The notes under the pieces: generated by a model
The model's input: the letters and a program-made list of their open reading frames with translations, nothing else
Database searches by the model: none
What the model was told of the DNA's origin: nothing
Translations under genes and position numbers: made by a program
Part shown: in pieces, positions 32,989-41,437 of the stretch
Position numbering within the stretch: position 1 is the stretch's first letter
Layout of the letters: each line of letters opens with the position of its first letter
NCBI GenBank assembly: GCA_017623315.1
Contig: JAGAPJ010000135.1
Location: 1 to 46,204 of the forward strand
Direction: 5' to 3'
Length of the DNA: 46,204 bases
DNA from: Clostridia bacterium
GTDB lineage: Bacteria > Bacillota > Clostridia > Oscillospirales > Acutalibacteraceae

Positions 32989-34794
32989 GTGTCATTTCCG
33001 CTTGATAAAATCAGAAATTTTTGTATAGTTGCTCACATTGACCACGGCAAGTCCACCTTGGCTGACCGCTTACTTGAGCATACCCAGTCGGTCGCAAGTC
33101 GCGATATGGAGGAACAAATTCTTGACAGTATGGATTTGGAGCGCGAACGCGGTATTACCATTAAAGCCCACGCTGTCACCCTTTATTATGATGCCAAAGA
33201 CGGCGAGCGTTATGAACTAAATTTAATTGATACCCCCGGTCACGTTGACTTTAACTATGAGGTTTCACGCTCACTTGCCGCTTGCGAGGGTGCAGTGCTT
33301 ATAGTAGATGCAAGTCAGGGCATTGAAGCCCAAACCCTTGCCAACACCTATTTGGCAGTTGACCACGGGCTTGAAATTTTGCCTGTTATTAATAAAATTG
33401 ACCTACCTTCTGCCGAGCCTGAAAGGGTTAAAGGCGAAATTGAGGATATTATTGGCATCCCCGCTGATAATGCCCCCTTGATTTCAGCTAAAACAGGCAT
33501 TAATATTGAAGAAGTTCTTGAAAAAATTGTTACCGAAATTCCCGCACCAAAGGGCGACCGTGCGGCTCCCCTTTCTGCCCTTATTTTCGACTCGTATTAT
33601 GACCCATATAAAGGTGTTATAGTATATTTCCGTGTAGTCAGCGGTAAAATTAAAAGCGGTGACGTTATAAAAATGATGGCAACAGGCGCACAGTTTGACA
33701 TTGTTGAGCTTGGCCGAAAACGCGCAACCTCGCTTGAGCCATGCGATGTTTTAGAAGCGGGAGAGGTTGGTTATTTAGCCGCTTCAATTAAGACAGTCAG
33801 CGAAGCACGTGTTGGTGACACTATTACCTTGGCTGATAACCCCACACCCGAAGCGCTTGAAGGCTACCGCAAAGTTAACCCCGTGGTTTTCTGCGGTATC
33901 TACCCCGCCGACGGCGCAAAATATCCCGACCTTAGAGATGCACTTGACAAGCTTCAATTAAACGATGCTTCCCTTTTGTTTGAGCCTGAATCCTCTAACG
34001 CTTTAGGCTTTGGCTTCCGTTGCGGCTTCTTAGGGTTATTGCATATGGAAATTATACAGGAACGACTTGAACGTGAGTATAATTTAGACCTTGTAACCAC
34101 CGCGCCCAGCGTTGAATATAAGTTCGTTTTATCCACAGGTGAAACCGTAACGGTGGATAACCCCACCAACTACCCCGACCCCGCAATTATTGTTGACGCG
34201 CTTGAGCCTGTGGCTGACGTTCATATTTATTCACCAAGCAGCTACGTTGGTACAATTATGCAGCTTTGTGAGGAACGCCGCGGCGTTTACACCGATATGA
34301 AATATATGGGCGACCGTGTAGACATTCATTACATTATGCCAATGGGCGAAATTGTTTATGACTTCTTTGATGCTTTAAAATCGCGCACAAAAGGTTATGC
34401 CAGCTATGACTATGAAATGAAGGGCTATGAAAAGTCAAAGCTTGTAAAATTGGACGTTTTACTTGCGGGAGATATGGTAGATGCGCTTTCATTTATTGTT
34501 CACAGTGACAACGCCTACGCCCGTGCTCGTAAAATTGCCGAAAAGCTAAAGGAATTTATTCCCCGTCAGCTCTTCGAAGTGCCTGTTCAGGTTGCGGTTT
34601 CGGGCAAGGTTATTGCGCGTGAAACGGTCAAAGCGATGCGTAAAGACGTGCTTGCAAAGTGCTATGGCGGTGACATTACCCGTAAAAAGAAGCTTTTGGA
34701 AAAGCAAAAAGAGGGTAAAAAGCGTATGCGCCGCTTAGGTAGCGTTGAAGTACCGCAGGAAGCCTTTATGGCAGTGCTAAAATTAGATGAATAG
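32989..34794 (+). CDS. lepA: elongation factor 4 (LepA), ribosome-associated GTPase
   Basis: 601 residues. LepA is a translational GTPase that acts on the ribosome during initiation or stalled elongation. G1 AHIDHGKS, G2/G3 [10 protein letters not shown] and DTPGHVDF, G4 NKIDL and G5 SAKTG are all present. Domain 2 and the EF-G-like domains follow, and the LepA-specific C-terminal domain ends in [23 protein letters not shown] 32989 is 8 nt from AAGGAG; ATG 32983 is also in frame but only 2 nt away. The gene is followed after 8 nt by the VanY-type gene, probably in one operon. Confidence 0.96.
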   Translation: MSFPLDKIRNFCIVAHIDHGKSTLADRLLEHTQSVASRDMEEQILDSMDLERERGITIKAHAVTLYYDAKDGERYELNLIDTPGHVDFNYEVSRSLAACEGAVLIVDASQGIEAQTLANTYLAVDHGLEILPVINKIDLPSAEPERVKGEIEDIIGIPADNAPLISAKTGINIEEVLEKIVTEIPAPKGDRAAPLSALIFDSYYDPYKGVIVYFRVVSGKIKSGDVIKMMATGAQFDIVELGRKRATSLEPCDVLEAGEVGYLAASIKTVSEARVGDTITLADNPTPEALEGYRKVNPVVFCGIYPADGAKYPDLRDALDKLQLNDASLLFEPESSNALGFGFRCGFLGLLHMEIIQERLEREYNLDLVTTAPSVEYKFVLSTGETVTVDNPTNYPDPAIIVDALEPVADVHIYSPSSYVGTIMQLCEERRGVYTDMKYMGDRVDIHYIMPMGEIVYDFFDALKSRTKGYASYDYEMKGYEKSKLVKLDVLLAGDMVDALSFIVHSDNAYARARKIAEKLKEFIPRQLFEVPVQVAVSGKVIARETVKAMRKDVLAKCYGGDITRKKKLLEKQKEGKKRMRRLGSVEVPQEAFMAVLKLDE

Positions 34795-34802
34795 GTGATA
34801 AA

Positions 34803-35687
34803 ATGGCTAAAAGAACTAAACGACAACAGGCAATTTTACGCCGTAATTTATTTTTAGGCAGCGTAAGCCTTGTGCTTATCGCCGCTATCGTGCTTATTGT
34901 TTGGATAGTTGCATCAGGTCTTGGGGACGGTGATAATAAAGGTAGTAACAGCCCAAACCCCTCTACCCCAAGTCAAACACTGTCAACTAACGACACTTCA
35001 AACGACAACGAAAGTAAAAAACCGATACCAAGCACCCCTGCACCCATACAGATTGGTGAATTTAAAGGTGACGCAAACTTTACCAAAACAATCTTGGTGA
35101 ACAACAAAAACCCCTTGCCTGCAAATCACAACTATAAAGAAAATATAATAGTTTTTCCAAACGAATATAAGTGGTATTCGCAGGATGCAGTCTACCGTAA
35201 AATTGATGCGGACATTTGGCCTTATCTTAAAGCAATGATAGATGCTTGCCGTGCCGATATTGGCGAAAAGGAAATTGGCATTATTTCGGCTTGGCGTGAT
35301 TACGGCACACAAAAAACACTTTATGACGCACAGATTAAAAAATGGAAGGATAAGGGCTATTCACAGGCCGACGCTGAAAAAGAAGCGGCTTCCCGCGTGG
35401 CTATTCCCGGCACAAGTGAGCATCACACAGGCTTGGCGGTTGACTTTAATAGCACAAATCAGTCATTTGAAAACACAAAGGCTTTTAAATGGCTTAAGGA
35501 AAACGCCCAAGATTACGGCTTTATAATGCGTTATCCCAGCGATAAAATGGATATAACAGGCGGCATTATTTACGAGCCGTGGCATTGGCGCTTCGTTGGC
35601 ATTAACATTGCCAAGGAAATGAAAGAGCTTGGTATGTGTTATGAAGAATATTGCGGATATAAAGGCATAGGCGAATATGTATATTAA
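34803..35687 (+). CDS. D-alanyl-D-alanine carboxypeptidase, VanY/M15B family
   Basis: 294 residues. It trims the terminal D-Ala from peptidoglycan stem peptides outside the membrane. One N-terminal membrane segment (about 16-38) is followed by a Ser/Thr/Pro/Asn linker (about 42-85) that spans the wall-proximal space, then the peptidase. Zinc and catalytic motifs are present: SAWRDYGTQ, SEHHTGLAVDF (about 201-211) and EPWHWRFVG (about 259). AGGTGAT precedes ATG. A terminator ends the unit at 35695. Confidence 0.9.
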   Translation: MAKRTKRQQAILRRNLFLGSVSLVLIAAIVLIVWIVASGLGDGDNKGSNSPNPSTPSQTLSTNDTSNDNESKKPIPSTPAPIQIGEFKGDANFTKTILVNNKNPLPANHNYKENIIVFPNEYKWYSQDAVYRKIDADIWPYLKAMIDACRADIGEKEIGIISAWRDYGTQKTLYDAQIKKWKDKGYSQADAEKEAASRVAIPGTSEHHTGLAVDFNSTNQSFENTKAFKWLKENAQDYGFIMRYPSDKMDITGGIIYEPWHWRFVGINIAKEMKELGMCYEEYCGYKGIGEYVY

Positions 35688-35694
35688 ATTTTAA

Positions 35695-35719
35695 GCGACG
35701 GGTTATCCGTCGCTTTTTT
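35695..35719 (+). terminator. terminator of the lepA-vanY unit
   Basis: Stem GCGACGG/CCGTCGC, then TTTTTT. Confidence 0.85.
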
Positions 35720-35725
35720 ACGTTC

Positions 35726-35895
35726 AAATTATAGCTTGTAGGGATGTTAAATTTGTATAACATTGGCTCCCTCTCGGAGGAAGGCTTTCGGGCGATTCGT
35801 GAATCTCCCCTACGAAATATACAATTTAATTATTCCATAATTCCGAATTACGCATTACGAATTCCGAATTTTGCTTCAGCAATAAACCCTAATTT
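35726..35895 (-). repeat. dispersed MITE-like repeat, copy B (170 bp, reversed)
   Basis: Left end AAATTATAGCTTGTAGGG, right end the complement of AAATTAGGGTTTATTGC, so the terminal repeats are degenerate. Inside, the complement of copy A's GAGGGAGCCAATGTTATAC and of its GTAGGGG...CGCCCGAAAG stretch is recognisable. An in-frame run from ATG 35744 makes it look like the start of gerA; that part is not gerA. Confidence 0.7.
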
Positions 35896-35950
35896 ATTTA
35901 TGAATTTATTAAAAAATTCAAGCCATAATATACCACAAGAGGTGATTTTT

Positions 35951-37435
35951 TTGGCGGGACGTATCAGCGATTATAAAAATTTATATATTTCGGAAAGCCT
36001 AGAAAAAAATATATTGACCTTTAAGGAAATTTTTAAAAACGACGTCACTTTTAGAATAAAGCATATTTGCGCCCGTAAAACCGTACCATTTGACGCAGCG
36101 CTGCTTTACATTGACGGTATGGTCGATTCAACCCAAATTAACGAGGCGGTAATTGAGCCGCTTTTGGAAATGGACATAATAAGCGACTTTAAAAATTTGG
36201 CGGAATATGTCGAAAAACAGCTTATTTTTGCAAGGGACGTAAAGGTCAAAACCGAAATCGCCCAAATGCTAGAAGGTATTTTATACGGCGAAGCGCTTTT
36301 GCTTATAAACGGAAGTTCGGACGCCTTAATGCTTGACGTTAAAGGCTTTCGCACCCGTGGGATAAGCGAGCCCGAAAATGAACGCATAACCGAAGGTCCG
36401 CGTGAAGGCTTTGAAGAAGCGGCGCTTTTAAATTTGGCAATGCTAAGACGAAAGCTTGGGACACCCGATTTGTGTATAGAACTTAACCGTATAGGCGGTC
36501 GTACCAATACCGCTGTTTTTGTTTGTTATTTGGGTACACTTGTAAACCGCAAAATCCTGCGAAAGATTAACGAAAGCCTTAAAAGTATTGATATTGACGG
36601 CGTTTTGGACGTCAATTATATCATAGAACAAATTTCACCCCACCCATTTTCGCTATTCAAAACTGCAGGCAAAACCGAACGCCCCGATGTTATTGCGTCA
36701 CGGCTTTTAGAGGGGAGAATTGCCATTATTGTTGACGGCACACCAATGGTTATGACCCTGCCCTATTTATTTTGTGAAAATTTTCAATCGGACGAGGATT
36801 ATTACCAAACCTTTTTGCTTGGAAGCTTTGGCAGAATGATAAGGTACTTTTGCTTTGCAATTTCAATTTTTGTGCCTGCGCTTTTTGTGGCAATAACCAC
36901 ACTACACCCCGAATTTTTACCCACAAGCTTTTTAATAACAGTTATGCAGCAACGCACTGCAGTGCCTTTTTCGATAGTAGCCGAAACCTTGGGTATGATT
37001 TTAATTTTTGAAATTTTAAAGGAAACAGGGGTACGAATGCCACAAAACATTGGCCCTGCCCTTTCAATTGTCGGCGGTCTGGTTGTGGGACAAGCGGCAG
37101 TTGAAGCTAAAATAATAAGCGCACCCACCCTTATTGTTGTCGCCCTTTCAGGTATAGCGGGGCTTATGCTTCCACGACTTCGCGCGGCGGTGTTTTATTT
37201 TAGAATAATTTTTGTAATTTTAGCTTCCCTTTGGGGACTTTACGGTTTGTTTTGCGGTGTAATTTTAATGGTTATGTATATTATTGCAATAAAAAGCTAT
37301 GAAACCGACTACACCGTAACCCTAAACCGCATAAGCCTGCAGTCTTTTAAAGACTCGGTTTGGCGCGCACCTTGGCGATTAATGAAAACCCGCCCGTTTT
37401 TTAACAAAAATATTATAAGGCAGCGAAAAAAATGA
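35951..37435 (+). CDS. gerA: spore germination protein, GerA/SpoVAF family
   Basis: 494 residues. GerA-type proteins form the core of the germinant receptor in the spore inner membrane. A soluble N-terminal half (about 1-290) has LLYIDGMVDSTQINEAV, RGPREGF-like ITEGPREGFEEAALLNLAMLRRKL and VDGTP. A C-terminal half of four to five membrane segments follows (FCFAISIFVPALFVAITTL, ILIFEILKETG, NIGPALSIVGGLVVGQAAVEA, FYFRIIFVILASL). TTG 35951 is chosen: AAGAGGTGA lies 5 nt upstream and the length suits the family. The 69 codons before it are repeat copy B and spacer. The stop overlaps the next gene (ATGA). Confidence 0.9.
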   Translation: MAGRISDYKNLYISESLEKNILTFKEIFKNDVTFRIKHICARKTVPFDAALLYIDGMVDSTQINEAVIEPLLEMDIISDFKNLAEYVEKQLIFARDVKVKTEIAQMLEGILYGEALLLINGSSDALMLDVKGFRTRGISEPENERITEGPREGFEEAALLNLAMLRRKLGTPDLCIELNRIGGRTNTAVFVCYLGTLVNRKILRKINESLKSIDIDGVLDVNYIIEQISPHPFSLFKTAGKTERPDVIASRLLEGRIAIIVDGTPMVMTLPYLFCENFQSDEDYYQTFLLGSFGRMIRYFCFAISIFVPALFVAITTLHPEFLPTSFLITVMQQRTAVPFSIVAETLGMILIFEILKETGVRMPQNIGPALSIVGGLVVGQAAVEAKIISAPTLIVVALSGIAGLMLPRLRAAVFYFRIIFVILASLWGLYGLFCGVILMVMYIIAIKSYETDYTVTLNRISLQSFKDSVWRAPWRLMKTRPFFNKNIIRQRKK

Positions 37436-37980
37436 AAAAACTGTTTATTTTACTTTTATTACCCCTGTTTTTTTGCAGTTGCAGACAAAAACCGCAAGAA
37501 TATTTAATAACCGCCATTGGTGCAGATTATGACGGCGGACTTTACACCCTTTATTTTGAAGCGGTAATTGCCAACACCGAGGAGGAGGGGCAAAAACGGG
37601 AAATTATTACTGCTAAGGGTCGCACCCTTTTAGAAACGGTTGAAAATATTGAAAAGCAGGCAACCTTGCCGCTTTTAACCTCACATTGTGGGGTGGTAGC
37701 GGTTGGGAAAGGCATAACTCGCACCAAGCTTTTGGGAATTATGCGTTACTGTAAAGAAAACCGCGATATACCCTTATCAATACAGTTTATTAAAACCGAC
37801 AACCCCGAAAAGCTTTTAAAAACCGAGCCAATTTCTTCTATAAGCGTAGGGTATGATTTAGTAAGTATTATGCAAAAAAGCAACAAAAAGCTTAGTAACC
37901 GCCTTTTTGAAATTTATAAAAGCCAAAGCCCCGTTTTACCCAAATTAACGCTAACTGAAAAGGGGTATTATTTTGACTGA
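37432..37980 (+). CDS. GerC-type germination lipoprotein, N-terminal domain only
   Basis: 182 residues, against about 350-400 for typical GerC. A lipoprotein signal peptide (LFILLLLPLFFCSC) leads into the N-terminal Ger(x)C fold (EYLITAIGADYDGGLYTLYFEAVIA, then TLLETVENIEKQATLPLLTSHCGVVAVGKG). The C-terminal domain is absent: the protein ends at KGYYFD, and the gerB-like start overlaps it by 8 nt. It may be a shortened receptor subunit or a decayed one. Confidence 0.8.
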   Translation: MKKLFILLLLPLFFCSCRQKPQEYLITAIGADYDGGLYTLYFEAVIANTEEEGQKREIITAKGRTLLETVENIEKQATLPLLTSHCGVVAVGKGITRTKLLGIMRYCKENRDIPLSIQFIKTDNPEKLLKTEPISSISVGYDLVSIMQKSNKKLSNRLFEIYKSQSPVLPKLTLTEKGYYFD

Positions 37981-38806
37981 ATCAAAGCCATTTTCACACC
38001 ATTTTGTGTGGCTTTCTACTCTTTTTATTTTAGGCAGCAGTATTATAAATCTGCCCCTCAAGAATGCCGATAAATTAACATTTTTAGGGTTTGTAATTGC
38101 CTTTTTACTGTCGCTTTTGCTTGTTTTCGCTGTGTATAAATTTGCTTTTTTAAAATACCCAATTATGCTTTTGGCATTTTATTTTGTGGGCGAAACCTTA
38201 ATTGTGTTTTTGCAGTTTATAAGCAAAACGCTGTTAAGTAATAAACAAAATTTTTGGGTGCTAGTGATTTTTATACTTCCGCTTATTTATTTTTGCTTTA
38301 GAAAAACAACCGAAATTTTAAACTTTTCACTTATAAGCGGCGTGGTTTGCGGGTTGCTTTTAATATTTTTCTTTTTTACTACCCTTAAGGATTTTAACCT
38401 TAAAAACATTTATATTTATTCATTTCCAAACATTAAAAACCTTTTTAATCAAGCTTTACCCTATATAAAGTCGGTAACCTTACCCACCGTGGTTTTAGCC
38501 CTTTATGCCAAACAGCACAAAACCACCAAAACCGTTGCAATTACAAGTGTTTGTGTGGGTAACTCTTTTTTGCTTATATGCATTTTTAATTCGGTTTTGC
38601 TTTTCGGCGCCGAAATGGCGGGCAAATTTAATTACCCCTATGCAATGGCAATAAGCACCGTTACCTTTGGTAATTTGTTTTCCCGACTTGACGGTTTTTC
38701 ATATTTTATTTATTTTGTAACCGCACTTATAAAGATAACAGTTTGTGTAAAGGTGATTCAAAAGGAAATTGGGGTTTATCGCTTACGCGAAATTCGGAAT
38801 TCGTAA
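37973..38806 (+). CDS. GerB-type germination permease, 3' end replaced by a repeat
   Basis: 277 residues, against about 360 usual for GerB. About seven to eight hydrophobic segments are of the APC-like Endospore_perm type. TTG 37973 is preceded by AAAGGGG about 8 nt upstream. From about residue 265 the protein (GVYRLREIRNS) is encoded by repeat copy C (38766 on), so the last membrane segments are missing. No continuation of gerB is seen after the repeat. The receptor may be non-functional. Confidence 0.8.
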   Translation: MTESKPFSHHFVWLSTLFILGSSIINLPLKNADKLTFLGFVIAFLLSLLLVFAVYKFAFLKYPIMLLAFYFVGETLIVFLQFISKTLLSNKQNFWVLVIFILPLIYFCFRKTTEILNFSLISGVVCGLLLIFFFFTTLKDFNLKNIYIYSFPNIKNLFNQALPYIKSVTLPTVVLALYAKQHKTTKTVAITSVCVGNSFLLICIFNSVLLFGAEMAGKFNYPYAMAISTVTFGNLFSRLDGFSYFIYFVTALIKITVCVKVIQKEIGVYRLREIRNS

Positions 38807-39201
38807 TGATTGTACAAATTAAATTGCATATTCGTAGGGGCGAACTGTGTTCGCCCGCAAGCCTTCCCCAGCGGTTATTTCCCTGTTAGGAGAAATGTCG
38901 CATAGCGACAAAAGGGTTCCTGTTTTCGGAGAAAAAAGGTGGCGCCGTTAGGCGACGGATGAGGAGAGCATTAAAGCACTTTCGTAACAATATTCTCCTC
39001 ATCCACCAACCTTGCGGTTGGTCTGACGGACTCGTCTCTCTCTGTCACTTCGTGACATCTCTCTCGCACTGCGAAAGAGTCTTCCCCTTCTCCGCTGGAG
39101 AAGGCTTAAATTTATTACTCCAACCGAAAAAGCAACGGAACACCACGCAGGTTATTTCCTACGCGGTGCAACCAATCTAACCGAGCGATAAACTATAATT
39201 T
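38766..39201 (+). repeat. dispersed MITE-like repeat, copy C (436 bp)
   Basis: Left end AAATTGGGGTTTATCGC, right end the complement of AAATTATAGTTTATCGC. The interior has GGGCGAAC/GTTCGCCC, GTCGC/GCGAC, CCAACCTTGCGGTTGG, GTCACTTCGTGAC, CTTTCGCAGTGCGAAAG and TTCTCCGCTGGAGAA hairpins. It is the longest copy and matches copy E over the CCAACC...GAGAAGG part in the opposite orientation. Frames inside it (e.g. 38959-39180) are not genes. Confidence 0.8.
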
Positions 39202-39213
39202 AAAGCATACAAA

Positions 39214-39238
39214 AACCGCAGTGAAAAACACTGCGGTT
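39214..39238 (-). terminator. terminator of the zinc-ribbon TM2 gene
   Basis: Stem AACCGCAGTG/CACTGCGGTT, loop of five, then TTTTTG on the minus strand. Confidence 0.8.
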
Positions 39239-39255
39239 AATTTTAAAATGTAAAA

Positions 39256-39558
39256 TTAAATAAATGCTTCAGGGTCAACCTTATAGGTGCCGTTTGCAAG
39301 CTTTACAATGTCGTACCAAGCAAGAATTGAACCAACTATTCCGCAAAGAAGTGAGCCTGCAATTCGAAGTATTGCCTTTTTTGTTTCGCCCATGGCAAAA
39401 TTATGTATACCAAAAGCACCACAGAAAATTGCAATTAGAATAATAATAATTTTATTTTCACCTGAAAACCAATTAATTTCCTTTTTTACAGCCGCGCCAC
39501 ATTCGTCACAAAAGGCTGCGCCTTCCATAATTTCTTTACCGCATTTTTCACAAAACAT
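39256..39558 (-). CDS. zinc-ribbon plus TM2-domain membrane protein
   Basis: 100 residues. An N-terminal zinc ribbon (FCEKCGKEIMEGAAFCDECGAA, two CxxC pairs) is followed by a TM2 domain of two membrane segments (about 36-52 and 63-84) with GAFGIHNFAMG between them. TM2 proteins are common small membrane proteins without a settled function. AAAGGTGGA precedes ATG 39558. A separate, related gene follows on the same strand at 39679. Confidence 0.85.
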   Translation of the reverse strand: MFCEKCGKEIMEGAAFCDECGAAVKKEINWFSGENKIIIILIAIFCGAFGIHNFAMGETKKAILRIAGSLLCGIVGSILAWYDIVKLANGTYKVDPEAFI

Positions 39559-39633
39559 AGATAAAATCCACCTTTCATAATTTATATATTAATTATACTA
39601 ATAAAAAATACCACTGTCAACAAAAAACAAAAA

Positions 39634-39655
39634 GCCTTTCCCTATTGGGAAAGGC
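39634..39655 (-). terminator. terminator of the 39679 gene
   Basis: Stem GCCTTTCCC/GGGAAAGGC, loop TATT, followed by TTTTTGTTTTTTG on the minus strand. Confidence 0.85.
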
Positions 39656-39678
39656 AATTGTTTAATAGTTTTTTACTA

Positions 39679-39918
39679 TTAAGCGGGGATACCCTTTGTG
39701 ATGGTGCCCTTCTTTTCTTCGAACTCTTCATCAGTCATCTTGAAGATTTCAATAGCAAGAATGATACCCATAATGCCGTTGATGAAACCAATGATGCCGC
39801 AAGTAACGAAGTTAAGAACGATTCTTAAAATACCGCTTTTAGCATTACCCTGAATGAAGCAAGGCACACCAAGTGCATTGAAGAGAAGAGTAAGAATGCC
39901 GAATGTAGTCTTATTCAC
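39679..39918 (-). CDS. small TM2-like membrane protein
   Basis: 79 residues with two membrane segments (about 5-23 and 30-58) and a TM2-like middle (GNAKSGILRIVLNFVTCGIIGFING). A charged tail (TDEEFEEKKGT) ends the protein. GTG 39918 is preceded by AAGGGGGG. It has its own promoter: TTGACA (39979-39974), 17-bp spacer, TATAAT (39956-39951). The function is unknown. Confidence 0.8.
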   Translation of the reverse strand: MNKTTFGILTLLFNALGVPCFIQGNAKSGILRIVLNFVTCGIIGFINGIMGIILAIEIFKMTDEEFEEKKGTITKGIPA

Positions 39919-39950
39919 GAGATAACCCCCCTTAAAAATTTATTTATTTT

Positions 39951-39979
39951 ATTATAAAACTGTTTTAATAAATTGTCAA
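39951..39979 (-). promoter_or_regulatory. promoter of the 39679 gene
   Basis: Consensus TTGACA-N17-TATAAT on the minus strand. It lies downstream of the small RNA terminator, so the RNA and the gene are separate units. Confidence 0.75.
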
Positions 39980-40099
39980 CACAAAATCCCGCTTTTTTCG
40001 ACAATTTGTATAAAAAAACCACAAAACCCATACATTTTTTATGCACAAAATACTATGTATTGTATTGTTTTAGCGATTTAAAGCGAAATTTGTAAAAAA

Positions 40100-40236
40100 T
40101 GGTCTTGGGCGTGCCACCCGTTTTCGTGACACGCCCAAGTATGTTTTCAAATAGCGGTGTCGTTTTAAACGACCTGCGGTACGGTTGAACCTTTGCCCAA
40201 CCCAGAAGCTGATGGCCATCAGCCACCGTATTTGTC
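40100..40236 (-). ncRNA. unidentified structured small RNA, four-way junction plus terminator
   Basis: On the minus strand, CAAATACGGTG (40234-40224) pairs with CACCG-C-TATTTG (40159-40148, one bulge). This closes three hairpins: GCTGATGG/CCATCAGC (40223-40208), GGTTG/CAACC (40202-40183) and GTCGTTT/AAACGAC (40173-40159). After 8 nt comes a long hairpin CTTGGGCGTG/CACGCCCAAG (40139-40104) and a six-T tail (ACCATTTTTT). A TATAAT (40248-40243) predicts a start near 40236, exactly at the first paired base. No ORF. I do not recognise it as 6S, SRP, tmRNA, RNase P or any riboswitch. Confidence 0.6.
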
Positions 40237-40334
40237 TAATTAATTATATGATAAACTAATTAAATAAATACTAAGAAATTGTTAAGAAATTATAAATTAT
40301 ATATTTGTCGTCAATCCATGACTTAACTATTATA

Positions 40335-40359
40335 AAAAAGCACCCAATGGGTGCTTTTT
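40335..40359. terminator. bidirectional terminator after the S1-domain gene
   Basis: Stem AAAAAGCACCC/GGGTGCTTTTT with a short AAT loop, ending next to the stop codon at 40360. Confidence 0.8.
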
Positions 40360-41286
40360 CTATCCACAAAAGCGGGTGGTTATTTGTTTTCGGCAGTCCT
40401 TTGGGGAATATTCCCACTCGCTGATAATATCATCTGTATTATAATATTTAATTTTAGGAATATAATTAGATTCAAAGCTGTCAATAATTATTAGCTTAAT
40501 TTTCATTTTATCCTTTAAAATGCTTTTAATAAACACGCTTGCCTGCTGACCGACCTGTACGTTGTCGCGTGGCTCAGCAAGACCTGCAAGGTTGGGGGTA
40601 ATTTCTACAAAAATTCCATAATCCTCAACACTTCTTACAACACCTGTTACGGTTTGCCCTGCTGTAAATTCACGGGCGTTTTCTTCCCAAGTGCCTAAAA
40701 GTTCTTTGTGCGAAAGAGTAATTTTTCCATCTGCGGCAATGCTTTTTATAACCGCTTTAATGTTGTCACCAACTTGGAAGCGGTCTTTCGGGTGGGAAAT
40801 ACGTGAAACCGAAATAGCATCAATCGGCAAAAGTGCAATATTACCACAGCCAATGTCACAAAATGCGCCGAATGATTCAAGATGGGTTACAACCGCATTT
40901 ACTACGCAACCTGTTTTATATTCACTTTCTATATAGCTTTTGCAAAGCATTTGCGCCTTTTTGCGCGACAAAACAGCGTATAAATCGCCCTTGCTGTCAC
41001 TTTTAATTTCGCTTATAACAAAGCAAACCGGCTTACCAACACGAGAGATTAAAGCAATATCACGGGTTGCACCGCTTTCAATGCCAATTGCCCCTTCGTT
41101 TCGGGGAATTATGCCGCGCATACATCCAAGATTAACTATTAAATTATGGTCGGTGTCACACATAAGCACCGCCGCTTCAAGCACTAGTCCCCTAACCTGC
41201 GCGTCTAATAGCGCCGCGGGGGATAACATATGCTTTTTGTTTTCCTGTTTGTTGTAAAGTGTACCTTCGGGGTAAAATCCGTTCAT
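40360..41286 (-). CDS. S1-domain RNA-binding protein
   Basis: 308 residues. Two clear S1 OB-fold domains are at about 126-200 (GCVVNAVVTHLESFGAFCDIG...KITLSHKELLGTW) and about 208-268 (GQTVTGVVRSVEDYGIFVEI). The N-terminal 115 residues form a degenerate S1-like part (VLMCDTDHNLIVNLGCMRGIIPR). It resembles the short ribosomal-protein-S1-like proteins of Clostridia, which bind RNA at the ribosome. AAAGGTGA precedes ATG 41286. Single gene. Confidence 0.8.
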   Translation of the reverse strand: MNGFYPEGTLYNKQENKKHMLSPAALLDAQVRGLVLEAAVLMCDTDHNLIVNLGCMRGIIPRNEGAIGIESGATRDIALISRVGKPVCFVISEIKSDSKGDLYAVLSRKKAQMLCKSYIESEYKTGCVVNAVVTHLESFGAFCDIGCGNIALLPIDAISVSRISHPKDRFQVGDNIKAVIKSIAADGKITLSHKELLGTWEENAREFTAGQTVTGVVRSVEDYGIFVEITPNLAGLAEPRDNVQVGQQASVFIKSILKDKMKIKLIIIDSFESNYIPKIKYYNTDDIISEWEYSPKDCRKQITTRFCG

Positions 41287-41392
41287 TTAACTGTCACCTT
41301 TCTTTTTTTATCTCAGTTAATACGATTATATTCCCCCGCATGTAAAAAAATGATAGAAAAATGACAGGTTTTAAAAATATTTTTTAAACACA

Positions 41393-41420
41393 AAACACCG
41401 AGAAATTAATCTCGGTGTTT
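41393..41420 (-). terminator. terminator of the HAD-phosphatase gene
   Basis: Perfect 11-bp stem AAACACCGAGA/TCTCGGTGTTT with a 6-nt loop. Confidence 0.8.
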
Positions 41421-41437
41421 GTATTTTACTGCTTTAA

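Noticed and set aside
38959-39180. 73-codon frame in repeat copy C
   Set aside because: Encoded by the hairpin modules of the repeat; the same sequence occurs reversed in copy E.
40100-40236. Riboswitch for the downstream TM2-like gene
   Set aside because: That gene has its own consensus promoter at 39951-39979, downstream of the RNA's terminator.
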